Assembly: GCF_040802235.1 (NCBI RefSeq)
Contig: NC_133156.1
Span: 109,337,173 to 109,401,172 of the forward strand
Reading direction: 5' to 3'
Length of the DNA stretch: 64,000 nucleotides
Source: Manis javanica
Lineage: Eukaryota; Chordata; Mammalia; Pholidota; Manidae
Part shown: in pieces, positions 1 to 12,381 of the stretch
Layout: the number at the start of each line of letters is the position of its first letter
How positions within the stretch are numbered: position 1 is the stretch's first letter
Notes under the pieces: generated by a model
Told to the model about the DNA's origin: nothing
Seen by the model: the letters and a program-made list of their open reading frames with translations, nothing else
The model's database searches: none
Position numbers and translations under genes: made by a program

Positions 1-156
1 TCATGTAATTGTAGATTAATGATACCAAAAAAAAAATGTGTGCACACAGACACATGCATCTTCACAGAAATGGAATTTTATTATTATATGTTGTATTGTA
101 ACTTTTTTTCCTAACAATATAATAAACATTTTGATATATCACCAAAAAAAAAAAAA
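1..156 (+). mobile_element. L1 3' end with short 3' transduction
   Basis: Positions 1-26 match the last bases of the L1 family seen elsewhere in this window (compare 31565-31590 and 59490-59510), followed by an A-run at 27-36. The next 107 bases are unrelated to L1 and end in AATAAA at 121-126 and a second A-run at 144-156. That order is what an L1 leaves when transcription runs past its own weak poly(A) site and stops at a downstream signal. The 5' part of the element and the target duplication lie outside the window, so the reading as one insertion is an inference. Confidence 0.7.
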
Positions 157-157
157 T

Positions 158-1016
158 GAAAAGGCAACCTACCGAATGGGAGAAGATACATGTGAATGAT
201 ACATTCAATAAAGGGCTCATATCCAAAATACATAGACACACAAAAAAAATTTGATTAAAAAATGGGCAGAGAACCTGAATAGACATTTTCCCAAAGAAGA
301 CACAGAGATGGCCAACAGACACATGAAAAGATGCTCAACATCACTAATCATTAGAAAAACGCAAATCACAGCCACAATGAGATAACACTTCACATCAGTC
401 ATACAGCTAGTATTCAAAAGACAACAAATAACAAATGTTGGTGATGATGTGGAGAAAGGGAGCCCTGTGTACTGTTGGTGGGAATACAAATTGGTGTACT
501 CACTATGGAAAACAGTATGGAGGGTTCCCAAAAATGAAAAATGAATTACCATAAAATCCAGTAATTCTACTTCTGGGTATTTACCTAAAGAAACTGGAAA
601 CACTGATTCAGAAAGATATATGTATCCCTATGCTTAACTGCAGCTTATTGACAATAGCCAAGATACTGAAGCAACCTAAGTGTCCAGCAATAGATGAATG
701 GACAAAGATATGGTATATATACACAAAGAAATATTAGTCATAAAAAAAAGAATGAAATCTTGCTATTTGCTGTTGCAGTGGATAGATTTAGAGGTTGTTA
801 TACTAAGTGAAATAAGACAAAGACAAATACCATATGATTTCATTCACATGTGGAATCTAAGAAAACAAATGAACAAAAAACAGAAACAGACTAATAATAA
901 ATACAGAGAACAAACTGTTGGTTGCCAGAGGGGTGGAGGCAGAGGAAAGGGAGGAGTAGGTAAAGGCAGGCATAAAAAGGTACCAACTTCCAACTATTTA
1001 AAAAAAAGAAAAAAAA
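158..1016 (+). mobile_element. Old L1 fragment, ORF2 C-terminus and 3' UTR
   Basis: The sequence follows the end of L1 ORF2 in the same order as the younger copies at 19150-19770 and 30630-31250, including the stretch encoding the Cys/His-rich C-terminal region, but with many substitutions and frameshifts. It ends in a purine-rich 3' UTR around 925-1000 and an A-rich tail. No reading frame survives. Its divergence from the 14285-20146 copy suggests an older L1 subfamily. Confidence 0.8.
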
Positions 1017-1029
1017 GCTGGATCTCGAT

Positions 1030-3480
1030 CACAATTTTAAAAGAATATATATTTTGTAAGTATACTCATATGAATTCCTCCTCTGGATATACTCAGATAG
1101 TAACAAAGATACACATAAACATGTTGTTATAAGCACTCTTTGTAATAGCAAAAAAAAAATGATCAAAGGAGAATAGATAAACTACAGTATCCATTAAATA
1201 CTGTAGACTTTCACAAAACTATGTAGCATCCAACATTAAAGAACTGACATTCTTCAACAACAGACAGAATGTTTATAAAAACTATGTGAAAGACCACAAT
1301 GCAAATTCAAATTTCAAAAATCAATTACCAAAAACACAAAATTCTCTAATAAAAATAATTCAGTTGAATTAGAAGTCATTAAATACAAAAAGTTCTTATT
1401 TAAATATCCTCTTATATTTGGAAATGCATATTTATAATATTTCATATAACCCATGAATCAAAGAAAAAAACTATAATGGAACTTGAAAAATACTCAGAAT
1501 TGCCTCAAAAATGTTACTTATCAGTACAAAGATTTTTATACTGGAAAATAAAAACTCAAAATTAATGAGCTAAATAGTCATCTCAACTAGTAAGAATGTT
1601 AGAAAAAGAACAAAATAAATCACACAAAAGGAAGGAAAAAAGATAGGAACAAAAACTGATCAAATGGGAAACAAAATGAAGTGACTCAACAAAGGCAAAA
1701 TATGGTTCTTTGAAGAGAACAATAAAGACTTGCCAAGAGTGAGAAATCATTAGGAGAGTGATCAAGGGAAGGGAAAAAAAAAAACAGAAAAGACACAAAT
1801 GAATAGTATTAGGAATGAAAAAAAAGTAAAAGGAAATAACCTCAAAAACTATGGGAGCTGCTGTTAAATGGGTATAAAGTATCAGTTATATAAGACAAAA
1901 AAGTTCTATAACTCTTGCTGTACAACAATGCGCTGCTTGTGGTTAACAATAATACTGTACTGTACACTTAAAGTTAAGAGGAGAGATCTCATGTTATGTG
2001 TTTAGTACTACAGTAAAAACAAAATTACCATGAACTGTAATCTACTAACATTAAAACTCAAAATTAGTGGAAACATTCCAAGAAAATTAACTCAAAATTG
2101 ATTCAAAAAGCAATAAACACAAACCAAACCAAATTGTCCTCTAGAAATTGAATCAGTACTTAAATCATCATGCCTAGACACAGTTTTGCAAGTGAGTTCT
2201 ACCAAACAGTCAAAGAACTAATCATTCTGGCATCATACAACTCTTCCAGGAAATTGGAAGTGGAATTATTCCCAACTCATTCAACAAGGCCAACATAACT
2301 TTGATGTGACAAGGACAGACAAAAACCTCTCTTCCCCTCAAGGGAGGAACAACCTAAGACAGGCACAGTCGCAGGGGGGCCATCAGGTGAGAATTTGGGG
2401 ATCAACAGAGGTGAGGCTCAGAACCTCACCCCCCCTGCTTTGAGAGAAATCTTCTGCATCCGTGGATGTCTTGCTGCCCTTGTCTAGCCTGGATTAATAC
2501 TTAGTCCATAGGCACACACCTGATCATCTGATCATCTACATTTGCCTTCTTACAGCACTAAACTATGTTTTCTACCTTTATCTTGCATCTACCTACCACT
2601 TCAGCATTTTATTAAAAATAAAAATAATAATAATAATAATAAAGGGAGAAATGTGGGATCAACATATAAATCAAGTACAAAAATCAAATGAATATTCATA
2701 TTTGACCTGATTGTTTATAGGTCATAATGCGTGATCAAAACCGAAAGTTTCTGTGATGAATGCCCTTGTACTGTTCACCATGTAAGAATTTATTCACTAT
2801 GTAAGAATTCGTTCACCATGTAAGAACTTGTTCGTTATGCTTCAGAAGATTGGAGAGTGACGAGAATTAGACTTGAGATGGATTAATGATTGTACATTGA
2901 GCATTGACCCCCCTATACTGAATTTTATTGTTGTTAACAACCATTTGATCAATAAATATGAGAGATGCCCTCTCAAAAAAAAAAAAAGAAAAAAACCTCT
3001 CTTCCTTACAAGTAGATGTAAAATCTTAAAAACAGATATTAGCAAACAAAACCCAACAGTGAAATTGAATACATGAAACATTATGACCAAGTTGGATTTA
3101 TTCCAGCATGCAAAATATTATAACATCAGAACATATTTTAAAAAGATAATTAACATTAACATTAAAAAGAAAAAACTATCTCCATAAATAAAAGTGCATG
3201 GTAAATCAATACCATTCATAACTCAGAAACACACAAGCTAGGAAAAAAGGAATATTCATCACACCTTTATTCATAACAGCAAAAAAGAAAATTCAAATGT
3301 TCATCAAGAAGAGAATAAAAATATGTAGTACAATTGCACAACAGAGTACTATTTATAGTGTTCTATATTACATAGTATTATATACATTATATATGTGTGG
3401 TATATTTGCACACTAGAGTATGATTAACAACTGGCAACATACATAAGCTTTAGTAACAATACTGAATAAAAAATTCAAAT
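1030..3480 (+). mobile_element. Ancient L1 composite in DDX4 intron 3
   Basis: Several decayed L1 pieces lie in + orientation. 1050-1200 resembles an ORF2 C-terminal part. 1550-1830 matches the ORF2 region with 'tggttctttgaaga' (compare 17043-17060). 1840-2040 resembles an ancient L1 3' UTR of the type also seen at 11456-11690. 2050-2335 and 3006-3480 continue ORF2, including the 'gaccaagttggattta' region. A retrovirus-derived retrocopy (2336-2990) interrupts it. Boundaries between pieces are approximate. Confidence 0.6.
2336..2990 (+). mobile_element. Retroposed copy of an ERV env-end/LTR transcript
   Basis: A 655-bp insertion flanked by the exact 15-bp duplication aaaaacctctcttcc (2321-2335 and 2991-3005), ending in an A-run about 20 bases after AATAAA (near 2951). 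It is nearly identical to 21325-21960. The order is a short internal retroviral stretch, a purine-rich tract before an LTR-like start (tgtgggatcaac, near 2653), then U3 and R up to the poly(A) site. Ending at R with poly(A), and having a long target duplication, indicates L1 machinery copied an RNA rather than viral integration. It may be an independent retrocopy or a 5'-truncated orphan of the transduction at 20150-21972. Confidence 0.82.
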
Positions 3481-3748
3481 GGCAGAACAAAGATTATGAA
3501 GGTGTCATTTTTATAAAACTCAAAGAAGCAAACTTAAATACAGTGTTTGGGAGGATATACATACGTGATAAAGCTTTAAAAAGGAAGGGAAAGAAACAAT
3601 GCAAGATGGGGACTGGACAGGACAGATTGAGAGTACATAAGCTATCTAACAGTATTAGTAATGTTCTTAGAATGGGTCGTGGTTCAAAATATTTACTAAG
3701 CTTTATAATGTATGCATGTGACATTTTTTTAATATAGTAGGTATTTCT

Positions 3749-6700
3749 CTTTTTTTTGGTATCATTAATCTACAATTACAAGAACATTATGTTTACTAGG
3801 CTCCCCCATTCACCAAGTCCCCCCAACATACCCCTTCACAGTCACTGTCCATCAGCGAAAGATGCTGTAAAATCACTACTTGTCTTCTCTGTGTCGTAGA
3901 GCCCGCCGTGTAACCCCCCCGCATTATACATGCTAATTGTAATGCCCCCTTTCTTTTTCCCACCCTTATCCCTCCCTTTCTACCCATCCTCCCCAGTCCC
4001 TTTCCCTTTGGTAACTGTTAGTCCATTTATGGGTTCTGTGATTCTGCTGCTGTTTTGTTCCTTCAGTTTTTCTTTGTTCTTATACTCCACATATGACTGA
4101 AATCATTTGGTACTTGTCTTTCTCTGCCTGGCTTATTTCACTGAGCATAATACCCTCTAGCTCCATCCATGTTGTTGCAAATTGTAGGATCTGTTTTCTT
4201 CTTATGGCTGAATAATATTCCATTATGTATACATACCACATCTTCTTTATCCAATAATCTACTGATGGACATTTAGGTTGCTTCTATTTCTTGGCTATTG
4301 TAAATAGTGCTATGATAAACATAGGGGTGAATCTGTCTTTTTCAAACTGGGCTGCTGCATTCTTAGGGTAAATTGCTAGAGGTGGAATTCCTGGGTCAAA
4401 TGGTATTTCTATTTTAAGCATTTTGAGGAACCTCCATACTGCTTTCCACAATGGTTGAACTAATTTACATTCCCACCAACAGTGTAGGAGGGTTCCCCTT
4501 TCTCCATAACCTTGCCAACATTTGTTGTTGTTTGTCTTTTGAATGGTGGCGATCCTTACTGGTGTGAGGTGATATCTCACTGTGGTTTTAATTTGCATTT
4601 CTCTGATGACAAGCGATATGGAGCACCTTTTCATGTGTCTGTTGGCCATCTGAATTTCTTCTTTAGAGAACTCTTTATTCAGCTCCTCTGCTCATTTTTT
4701 AATTGCATTATTTGCTTTTTGTTTGTTGAGGTGTGTGAGCTCTTTATATATTTTGGATGTCAACCCTTTATCGGATCTGTCATTTATGAACATATTCTCA
4801 CACACTGTAGGATACCTTTTTGTTCTATTAATGGTGTTCTTTGCTGTACAGAAGCTTTTCAGCTTGATATAGACCCAGCTGTTCACTTTTGCTTTTGTTT
4901 CCCTTGCCCGGGGTGATATGTTCATGAAGAGGTCACTCATGTTTATGTCCAAGAGATTTTTGCCTATGTTTTTTTCTAAGAGTTTTATGGTTTCATGACT
5001 TACATTCAGGTCTTTGATCCATTTTGAATTTACTTTTGTGTATGGGGTTAGACAGTGATCCAGTTTCATTCTCGTACATGTAGCTGTCCAGTTTTGCCAA
5101 CACCAGCTGTTGAAGAGGCTGTCATTTCCCCATTGTATGTCCATGGCTCCTTTATCATATATTAATTGACCATATATGTTTGGGTTAATATCTAGACTCT
5201 CTGTTCTGTTCCACTGGTCTGTGACTCTGTTCTTGTGCCAGTACCAAATTGTCTTGATTACTGTGGCTTTGTAGTAGAGCTTAAAGTTCAGAAAGTGAGG
5301 TCCCCCCTGCTTTTTTCTTCCTTCTCAGGATTGCTTTGGTTATTCACGGTCTTTTATGGTTCCATATGAATTTTAAAACTATTTGTTCCAGTTTGTTGAA
5401 GAATGTTGTTGGTAATTTGATAGGGATTGCATTGAATCTGTAAATTGCTTTGGGCAGGACAGCCATTTTGACGACATTAATTCTTCCTAGCCAGGAGCAT
5501 GGGATGAGTTTCCATTTGTTAGTGTCCTCTTTAATTTCTCTTTTAAGAGTGTCTTGTAGTTTTCAGGGTATAGGTCTTTCACTTCCTTGTTACGTTTATT
5601 CCTAGGTATTTTATTCTTTTTTATGCTATTGTGAAATTGTTTTCCTGATTTCTCTTTCTATTAGTTCATTGTTAGTGTATAGGGAAGTCACAGATTTCTG
5701 TGTGTTAATTTTGTATCCTGCAACTTTGCTGAATTTCGATATTAGTTCTACTAGTTTTGGAGTGGAGTCTTTTGTTTTTTTATGTGCAATATCATGTCAT
5801 CTGCAAATAGTGAGTTTGACTTCTTCTTTACCAATCTGGATTCCTTGTATTTCTTTGTTTTGTCTAATTGCCGTGGCTAGGACCTCCAGTACTATGTTGA
5901 ATAACAGTGGGGAGGGTGGACATCTCTGTCTTGTTCCTGGTCTCAGAAGGAAAGCTTTCAGCCTCTTGCTGTTCAGTATGATGTCGGCTGTGCGTTTATC
6001 ATATATGGCCTTTATTACGTTGAGGTACTTGCCCTCTATATCCATTTTGCTGAGAGTTTTTATCATGAATGCATGTTGAATTTTGTCGAATGCTTTTTCA
6101 GCATCTATGGAGATGATCATGTGGTTTTTTCCCTTCTTTTTGTTGATGTGGTGGATGATGTTGACGGTTTTTCGAATGTTCTACCATCCTCGCATCCCTG
6201 GGATGAATCCCACTTGGTCATGGTGTATGATCCTTTTGATGTATTTCTGAATTCGGTTTGCTAATATTTTGTTGAGTATTTTTGCATCTACGTTCATCAG
6301 GGATATTGGTCTGTAGTTTTCTTTTTTAGTGGGATCTTTGCCTGGTTTTGGTATTAGGGTGATGTTGGCTTCATAGAATGAGTTTGGGAGTATTCCCTCC
6401 TCTTCTATTTTTTGAAAAACTTTAAGGAGAATGGGTATTATGTCTTCTCTGTATGTCTGATAAAATTCCAAGGTAAATCCATCTGGCCCGGAGGTTTTGT
6501 TCTTGCGTAGTTTTTTGATTACCACTTCAATTTCGTTGCTGGTAATTGGTCTGTTTAGATTTTCTGTTTCTTTCTGGGTCAGTCTTGGAAGGTTGTATTT
6601 TTCTAGGAAGTTGTCCATTTCTCCTAGGTTTCCCAGCTTGTTAGCATGTAGGTTTTCATAGTATTCTCTAATAATTCTTTGTATTTCTGTGGGGTCTGTC

Positions 6701-7511
6701 GTGATTTTTCCTTTCTCGTTTCTGATTCTGTTGATGTGTGCTGATTCTCTTTTTCTCTTAATAAGTCTGGCTAGAGGCTTAACTATTTTGTTTATTTTCT
6801 CGAAGAACCAGCTCTTGGTTTCATTGATTTTTTTCTATTGTTTTATTCTTCTCAATTTTATTTATTTCTTCTCTGATCTTTATTATGTCCCTCCTTCTGC
6901 TGACTTTGGGCCTCAATTGTTCTTCTTTTTCCAGATTCAATAACTGTGACATTAGACTATTCATTTGGGATTGTTCTTCCTTCTTTAAATATGCCTGGAT
7001 TGCTATATACTTTCCTCTTAAGACTGCTTTCACTGCATCCCACAGAAGTTGGGGCTGGTGTTGTCATCATTTGTTTCCATATATTGCTGGATCTCCATTT
7101 TAATTTGGTCACTGATCCATTGATTATTTAGGAGCATGTTGTTAAGCCTCCATGTGTTTGTGAGCCTTTTTGCCTTCTTTATACAATTTATTTCTAGTTT
7201 TATACCTTGTGGTCTGAATTTACTGAGGCTCTTTTTGTGGCCTAGTATGCGGTCTATTCTGGAGAATATTCCATGTGCACTTGAGAAGAATGTGTATCTT
7301 GTTGCTTTTGGATGTAGAGTTCTATAGATGTCTATCAGGTCCATGTGTTCTAATGTGTTGTTCAGTGCCTCCATGTCCTTACTTATTTTCTGTCTGGTGG
7401 ACCTGTCCTTTGGAGTGAGTGGTGTGTTGAAGTCTCCCAAAATGAATGCATTGCATTCTCTTTTCTCCTTTAATTCTGTTAGTATTTGTTTCACATATGT
7501 TGGTGCTCCTG
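3749..7511 (-). mobile_element. 5'-truncated L1, ORF2 to 3' end
   Basis: Read on the minus strand, this runs from the endonuclease part of ORF2 (fragment at 7030-7494) through the RT region (5797-6618) and the Cys-rich C-terminus (4284-4649) to the 3' UTR and tail, which appears as a T-run at 3749-3758. ORF1 and the 5' UTR are missing. Several frameshifts and stops break ORF2. A short target duplication, ggtatttct, lies at 3740-3748 and 7512-7520. The element is in the same orientation as DDX4 and sits in its intron 3. Confidence 0.9.
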
Positions 7512-7520
7512 GGTATTTCT

Positions 7521-7872
7521 TTTTATAAAAAGGTCTTCAATAAATGTTCCACAATAAAACCACAACACAACAATTATTCTTTGAATTCTTAACTCTTACT
7601 AGTTGTCACATATTTAACAAGGTAAGAAAACCCTCCAAAAATAAAAAATGCTAAAAAATATTTAAGTCACATATCCCCTCTCTTCTATATGGTCCTCCTC
7701 TAGCTAGATTCTCACATCATAATTCATACCAGTTTCCTTTTCTCTTGATGAGGCTAGACATTTCACCAAGTATCCTAAAGCATGCTGAGTTCTAGGCAGC
7801 AGAAATCAGCTTACACTGAAATGCTCTCAGATCATGGAAAGCTCAAAACCAACTTGGATTAAGTGAAGATTC
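7521..7872. other. Intronic sequence, no feature seen
   Basis: AT-rich DDX4 intron 3 sequence between an L1 and an LTR-like block. I see no exon, splice-site pair with open frame, or repeat I can name here. Confidence 0.6.
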
Positions 7873-8262
7873 CTGTAGCCAGAATTCTCACCTAGCTGTA
7901 GCTGGCTAGCTCACTACACATATATGGGCAATATATGTTGTTATTGACTCTATATAAAGAGCTTTGCCCAGTACTCTGGGCAACACAGTGGCACAGATGC
8001 AAGGTTGCAGGACAGAGGAGTAGAGGCTGGAGTGGTGGTAGTGCCACAAGGACAGAGACTGAGGCGGCTGTGGGGGTAGAGAGGCCCAGAGACAGAGACC
8101 AGCCTGCTGCATACAGACTCCCTCTGGGTGGACAAGGATTCCAGTGAATGACCTGCCACCATGGAAATAAAGTTGAGTATAACCCTCTCACCCAAAGAAC
8201 ATTCTACTGTCATTTCTTTGGTCACACTGAATCCATAGTTAACTTGTCCAGGGCTGAAACCC
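7873..8262 (+). mobile_element. Probable solo LTR, class I-like
   Basis: The block begins with tgtagccag, has a TATA-like tatataaag near 7952, a G-rich middle, and aaataaag near 8165 followed by a pyrimidine-rich stretch, the layout of U3-R-U5. The GC content (7970-8150) differs from the surrounding intron. The start and end are judged by eye, and no clear short target duplication was found. It could instead be another kind of retroposed sequence. Confidence 0.5.
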
Positions 8263-8839
8263 ATTGGCAAGACACCAACTTGAGAAAGATCTATTCAAAA
8301 TCTAATTGTTCCAACATTCAAGGGATCCCAATATGAAGGAAGTATCAGTTTCACTATCACTAAGGAGCCAAGCTTTTGGCAAACAGTAGAGAGGAAGGGG
8401 AAAGTGACATTACAAAGACAAGGACATTCTAGGCAAGGACACAGACAGAAAAATTAATAATTCTCCAAATGCTAGTTTCTGATGTGTGCAAGGCTCTCCC
8501 CAAATTTATGGCTATTGAAATTCCAAATTAAATCAATTAAAACTTCAGTTCCTCAGTTCTACTAGTCACATTTCAAGTGTTCAACCATCAAATGTAGCTT
8601 GTTGCTATTTGGCAGCTAGATATTATTACCTTCATTATTCCAAGTAGCTGAAAGATGGAATGTTTATAAATCATCAATGTCTAGTCTTCCAAACAGAAAT
8701 TGTATAACTATAATAGTAACGTGCACAGAAATGGTCTGACTACCTTGTAAAAGTATAGATTCTGATGGAGTAGTTCTGAATAGAGCATGAGACTCTGCAT
8801 TTCCAAGAAGTTCCCAGGTGACATCAATGCTTCTGGTCT

Positions 8840-9400
8840 GTCAACTGCATACTGAGTAACAAGATTTTTATATCCACCAAAAGATATACTAGAATATTCA
8901 TTACAGAACCATCCACAATATGAAAATATAGAAAACTACCCAAATGTCCATCAATATAATTTATGGTATTGCCACATAGTGAAATATTATATATCCATGG
9001 ATAATCTATAACTACTTCTAATAAGTTGGAGAGAACACAATAGAACATATGATTCTATATATATGAACTACATATCCATGAATAATCCATAACTACTTCT
9101 AATAAAGTGGAGAGAACACAATAGAACATACAATTCCATTTTATCTGACTCCTATTTGTAGGGAAAACCGATCTGTGCTGTTAGAAATCAGAACAGTAGT
9201 TACTCCTAGACAGAGGGATGATGCCTTGAAGGAAGACATGGGATGGTTTCCAGGGTTCTGCTAATGCTGTTTCATAATCTGGGTGCTAATGACAAGGATG
9301 TGTTCAGCTCAAGAAAATCCAGTGAGCTATACATTTATGATGTGTAGCCTACTCAGTTAAAAATACTGAATCTGTGTGTACACTGTGATTCAATTTAAAA
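8840..9400 (+). mobile_element. Ancient L1 C-terminal/3' UTR fragment
   Basis: 8880-8990 matches the common end of ORF2 (contexts such as 'acccaaatgtccatca' and 'acatagtgaaatattat'), and 9170-9370 resembles an ancient L1 3' UTR, including 'gaacagtagttact'. It is heavily diverged, with no open frame. A local tandem duplication lies inside it. Confidence 0.6.
8992..9138 (+). repeat. Local tandem duplication, 81-bp period
   Basis: The segment starting tatccatggataatctata at 8992 recurs from 9073 with a few substitutions; both carry 'gtggagagaacacaatagaacat' or a close variant. The two units sit head to tail inside an old L1 fragment, so this looks like replication slippage or unequal exchange after the L1 inserted. 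Confidence 0.8.
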
Positions 9401-10454
9401 CTTCTAAAAAAAACCTGGCCTTAACAGTTCTGCAGACAAATACAAGCAAATTTGTAATAGCTAATTTCCATGTTTCGGAGCTTATTTTTTTTAAAGATGA
9501 AGAGCCTAAGCCTAACATAAAAATCAATATAAGACTGACATCCAGTTTCTTTTCTCATGTTATTCTCATTAATTCAAAACAGATATCTGTGTGTCTGGCA
9601 GAGGGTTTGGGAGTTAATTAGCAGTAAACAAAACAAGGTAATGACTAACTCTAGTAAAAAGGAAAGAGTGAAAAACAAAGGAAATGTAACCATAATATAT
9701 TGCATGCAATATTGGCTCATATGTAAATGATATATACACAGATGACATAAAAACTGAACATACATTTTTAGGCAAAAAGTGTGCTAACTATTAAGAGTGT
9801 GAGAAGGGAAGGAGCATGAGTGGGGTCTGCAGGGAAAAGGGGAGGAGATAAACATTCATGCTCCATACTAGGAAATCAAAACGATGAAAGAGAAAGAGGA
9901 ATGTTTTCGATTATAAGCTGTGAAGCTACTATTTGACATTTTAAAACCAATGTGAATTATTTTTTCGCGAATTTAGGAAAGAATTAAGACTATATCAGTT
10001 GACTTAATAGGGTTTCCATGACTTGTCATTAAGAGAACTCAAGATTCAGTGTAAAAGGATTCCATTTTTGTGAAATAGACAATGAAAAGAAACATCTAAT
10101 CTTTTAAGATCATAAAACGGGTGTGGAAGGGCAGGTAAGCAAAGAAAAAGCAAGACATTTATGATAAAAAGGAACATAAATATAATATGCCCCGTGGAAT
10201 ATAATTATGTCTGAGGTAATATATGCAGAGATACAAAAATCAGAGTCAACAGGCTCTCAGTGACTAAATCCGGAGGGTAGGTTTTCAAATCATTTTATTT
10301 CTTTTTACCTCTACATTTAAGGGTTTTCTGTTGGCTTTGGGTTTTATGCTTAGATTACTGGCTTAGTATACATTCATTGGCCTGGTATGTATTTCTGTAA
10401 TAAGAAAATCTATTTCCATGGAAAAAATTTTTAGTTAAAAAAGAGCTACAAGCA
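9401..10454. other. DDX4 intron 3, plain sequence
   Basis: AT-rich intron sequence. I see no conserved exon, RNA gene or clear repeat boundary. A few stretches (around 10040-10300) may be old L1 remnants but are too diverged to assert. Confidence 0.5.
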
Positions 10455-10640
10455 CAGAGAAGGCACATAGTGGATCTGTGGCTTCTTACTACACTGATGG
10501 ACAGTGACTGCACTGGGGTATGGGTGGGGACTTGATAATATGGGTAAATGTAGTAACCACATTGTTTTTTCATGTGAAACCTTCATAAGAGTATATATCA
10601 ATCATACCTTAATAAAAATAAAAACAAATGAATAAATAAA
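10455..10640 (+). mobile_element. L1 3'-end fragment, older variant
   Basis: It contains the L1 3' UTR landmarks 'cactgatggacagtgact' and 'gggacttgataatatggg', then a tail end, 'catgtgaaaccttcataagag', and an A-rich terminus with ATAAA repeats. The same variant recurs at 57020-57211 and reversed at 36772-36900, so it is an older subfamily than the 14285 copy. Only the extreme 3' end is present. Confidence 0.75.
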
Positions 10641-11455
10641 TAAATAGCTACAAAAGAACTTGCTATCCAGAAGAAGGTAAGCAGGCAATCTACATTTTTC
10701 ATTACCTGACTTCATTTCACTAGCCTGAACGTTCAGAGGTCTAATGCTAAGCCTTGGCTGTTACTTGGTGGCAATTTCAGTCTAGCTTCTTGAAGATTTC
10801 ACCACAAAACAATGTTATGCTTTAATATACTATAGACTTAAACTTTCATTCCTTTACAAAAATTAGCCTCTGACACCTCAAAGAACAAGGTTTCTCCTGA
10901 CACAGATAGACATGTTAAAAGGTATAGATTACTCTCACCCATTTGTTTTTTAGTATTGCAGGTACACATGTGTGCATGTGGTTCACATGGTAGAACATTT
11001 TACTGAAGTTTTTAGCCTTTTACTGAGGTTTCAACAGGCAGCAATTTTTATGAACTTTTCAGAATCTGAATACTCCATATTAAACCACTTCATTTAAATG
11101 TTCATGAAAGTTAAATCTTGACAATAGCAAAAGCATCTCTTCTAAACTTAACTTCTATCAAGAGAATTACTCTGAAATTAAGGTGAGCACAGGAATTAAA
11201 TTTGCTTTAACCTAATGAACTCTATTCTCAAACTCCCCTTCACATTTAGAAACTACCTTTCACAGGTTTTTCACTTTAAGACAGGCTTCAGTGAGCCAGT
11301 AGCTCCCCTGAGTATCAAATGTTTTATTTCATTCACTAATTTTTGATGAAAGAAATGATGAAACTACCTGGTGTACCAAGCCCTCTCTCTTGCAATAGAC
11401 AGACTTAATAGTAGTTACTCAAATTCAGAAACTCATAGTAAGTTCATTAGTAACT
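10641..11455. other. DDX4 intron 3, plain sequence
   Basis: No exon, RNA gene or nameable repeat was recognised in this stretch. Confidence 0.5.
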
Positions 11456-11690
11456 CAGATTTATAGAAAGTAGGATGGCAGCTTGCCAGGAGCTGGGGAG
11501 TGGAGAGAATGGACAGTTATTGTTTAATGGGTGTGAAGTTTCAGTTTGGGGAGATGAAAAAGTTCTACAGGTGGATGGTGTTGATGGTTACACAACAACG
11601 TGAATAAACTTAATGCCAATGAACTGTATAGTTAAAAATGGTTAATAAATTTTACGTGTATTTTGCCACAGCAAAAAAAATGAAAATACA
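11456..11690 (+). mobile_element. Ancient L1M-type 3' UTR fragment
   Basis: The sequence follows the layout of old mammalian L1 3' ends: 'ccaggagctggggagtggagag', 'gttacacaacaacgtgaat', 'atgaactgtatagttaaaaatggttaa' and an A-rich end. A related piece occurs at 1840-2040. Confidence 0.65.
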
Positions 11691-12320
11691 TAGGAGAAAT
11701 AGCATTTCAGCCTGCTTTGGACTTCAACAAAATGGAAGACTAAGCCATGAGTTTAACTTCCTAGTCTAAGTCTTACCAATTGCACCCTTCTTCCCATCCA
11801 CATCAACACTATAAAATATTTAGGCAACCCAGAGGAAACAGGTGGGGGAAAAACAGTGGCTCCCTTATCCTGACTTGCTTCTCTTATTCTCCTAGAACAT
11901 TTCCTAAATTAGTGTTCAGATCCCAAAGAAGTCATGAAATCTTGATGCTATGGCAGGTTTGGTTTAAATAACAGGTATCCTGACAGGTCACTACCACTGC
12001 CTCATCAAACTTACAGTCCAATCTCCTCCCTTGTGTCAGGAACCCTAACATTTCCCTAGCAACCTGAAAGCCAACTTCCTAGCTGGGAAAAGATGTTTAC
12101 AGGAAACCCACTAAATCAAATAACATAGTTTATAGTTCTACACTCTCTCCACTGTACCTTTCTCTAGCTAGAAGTGGCCCCATCCCTAAATATCCAAGTC
12201 AGAATGAATTCTCACTAGGAAATTTTTTAAATAGCCTCTACAAGATGTCTACTACTCTGCTCATTAACTAGATGAAGCCTTAACCTAAAAAGGGTTCCAC
12301 CTTTTTGTCTGAACACATAC

Positions 12321-12381
12321 CTGATGATGAAGCTGGAGTCCTGTTAGAAGTGTCTCCATTTGCTCCAGAAGAATATGTATC
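12321..12381 (-). CDS. DDX4: DDX4 (VASA) coding exon 3
   Basis: On the minus strand a 61-nt exon is bounded by an acceptor ending in TTGTTACAG (12390-12382) and a donor GTATG (12320-12316). It reads DTYSSGANGDTSNRTPASSS plus one base of the next codon, in phase with exon 2. NRTPASSS matches the N-terminal disordered region of mammalian DDX4 exactly; the residues before it are diverged. DDX4 is the DEAD-box RNA helicase of germ cells, acting in nuage on piRNA-pathway RNAs and on translation. Its helicase core, encoded by downstream exons, lies off the left edge of the window, and no further exon was recognised in 1-12320. Identification rests on family knowledge plus the matching splice phases. 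Confidence 0.93.

Noticed and set aside
698..1132. 144-codon Lys/Gln-rich + frame
   Set aside because: It is a chance frame through an old L1 end and purine-rich 3' UTR.
1..12320. DDX4 exon 4 and later
   Set aside because: I looked on the minus strand for the Gly/Arg/Phe-rich exons that follow, and found none with splice sites; they probably lie left of the window.
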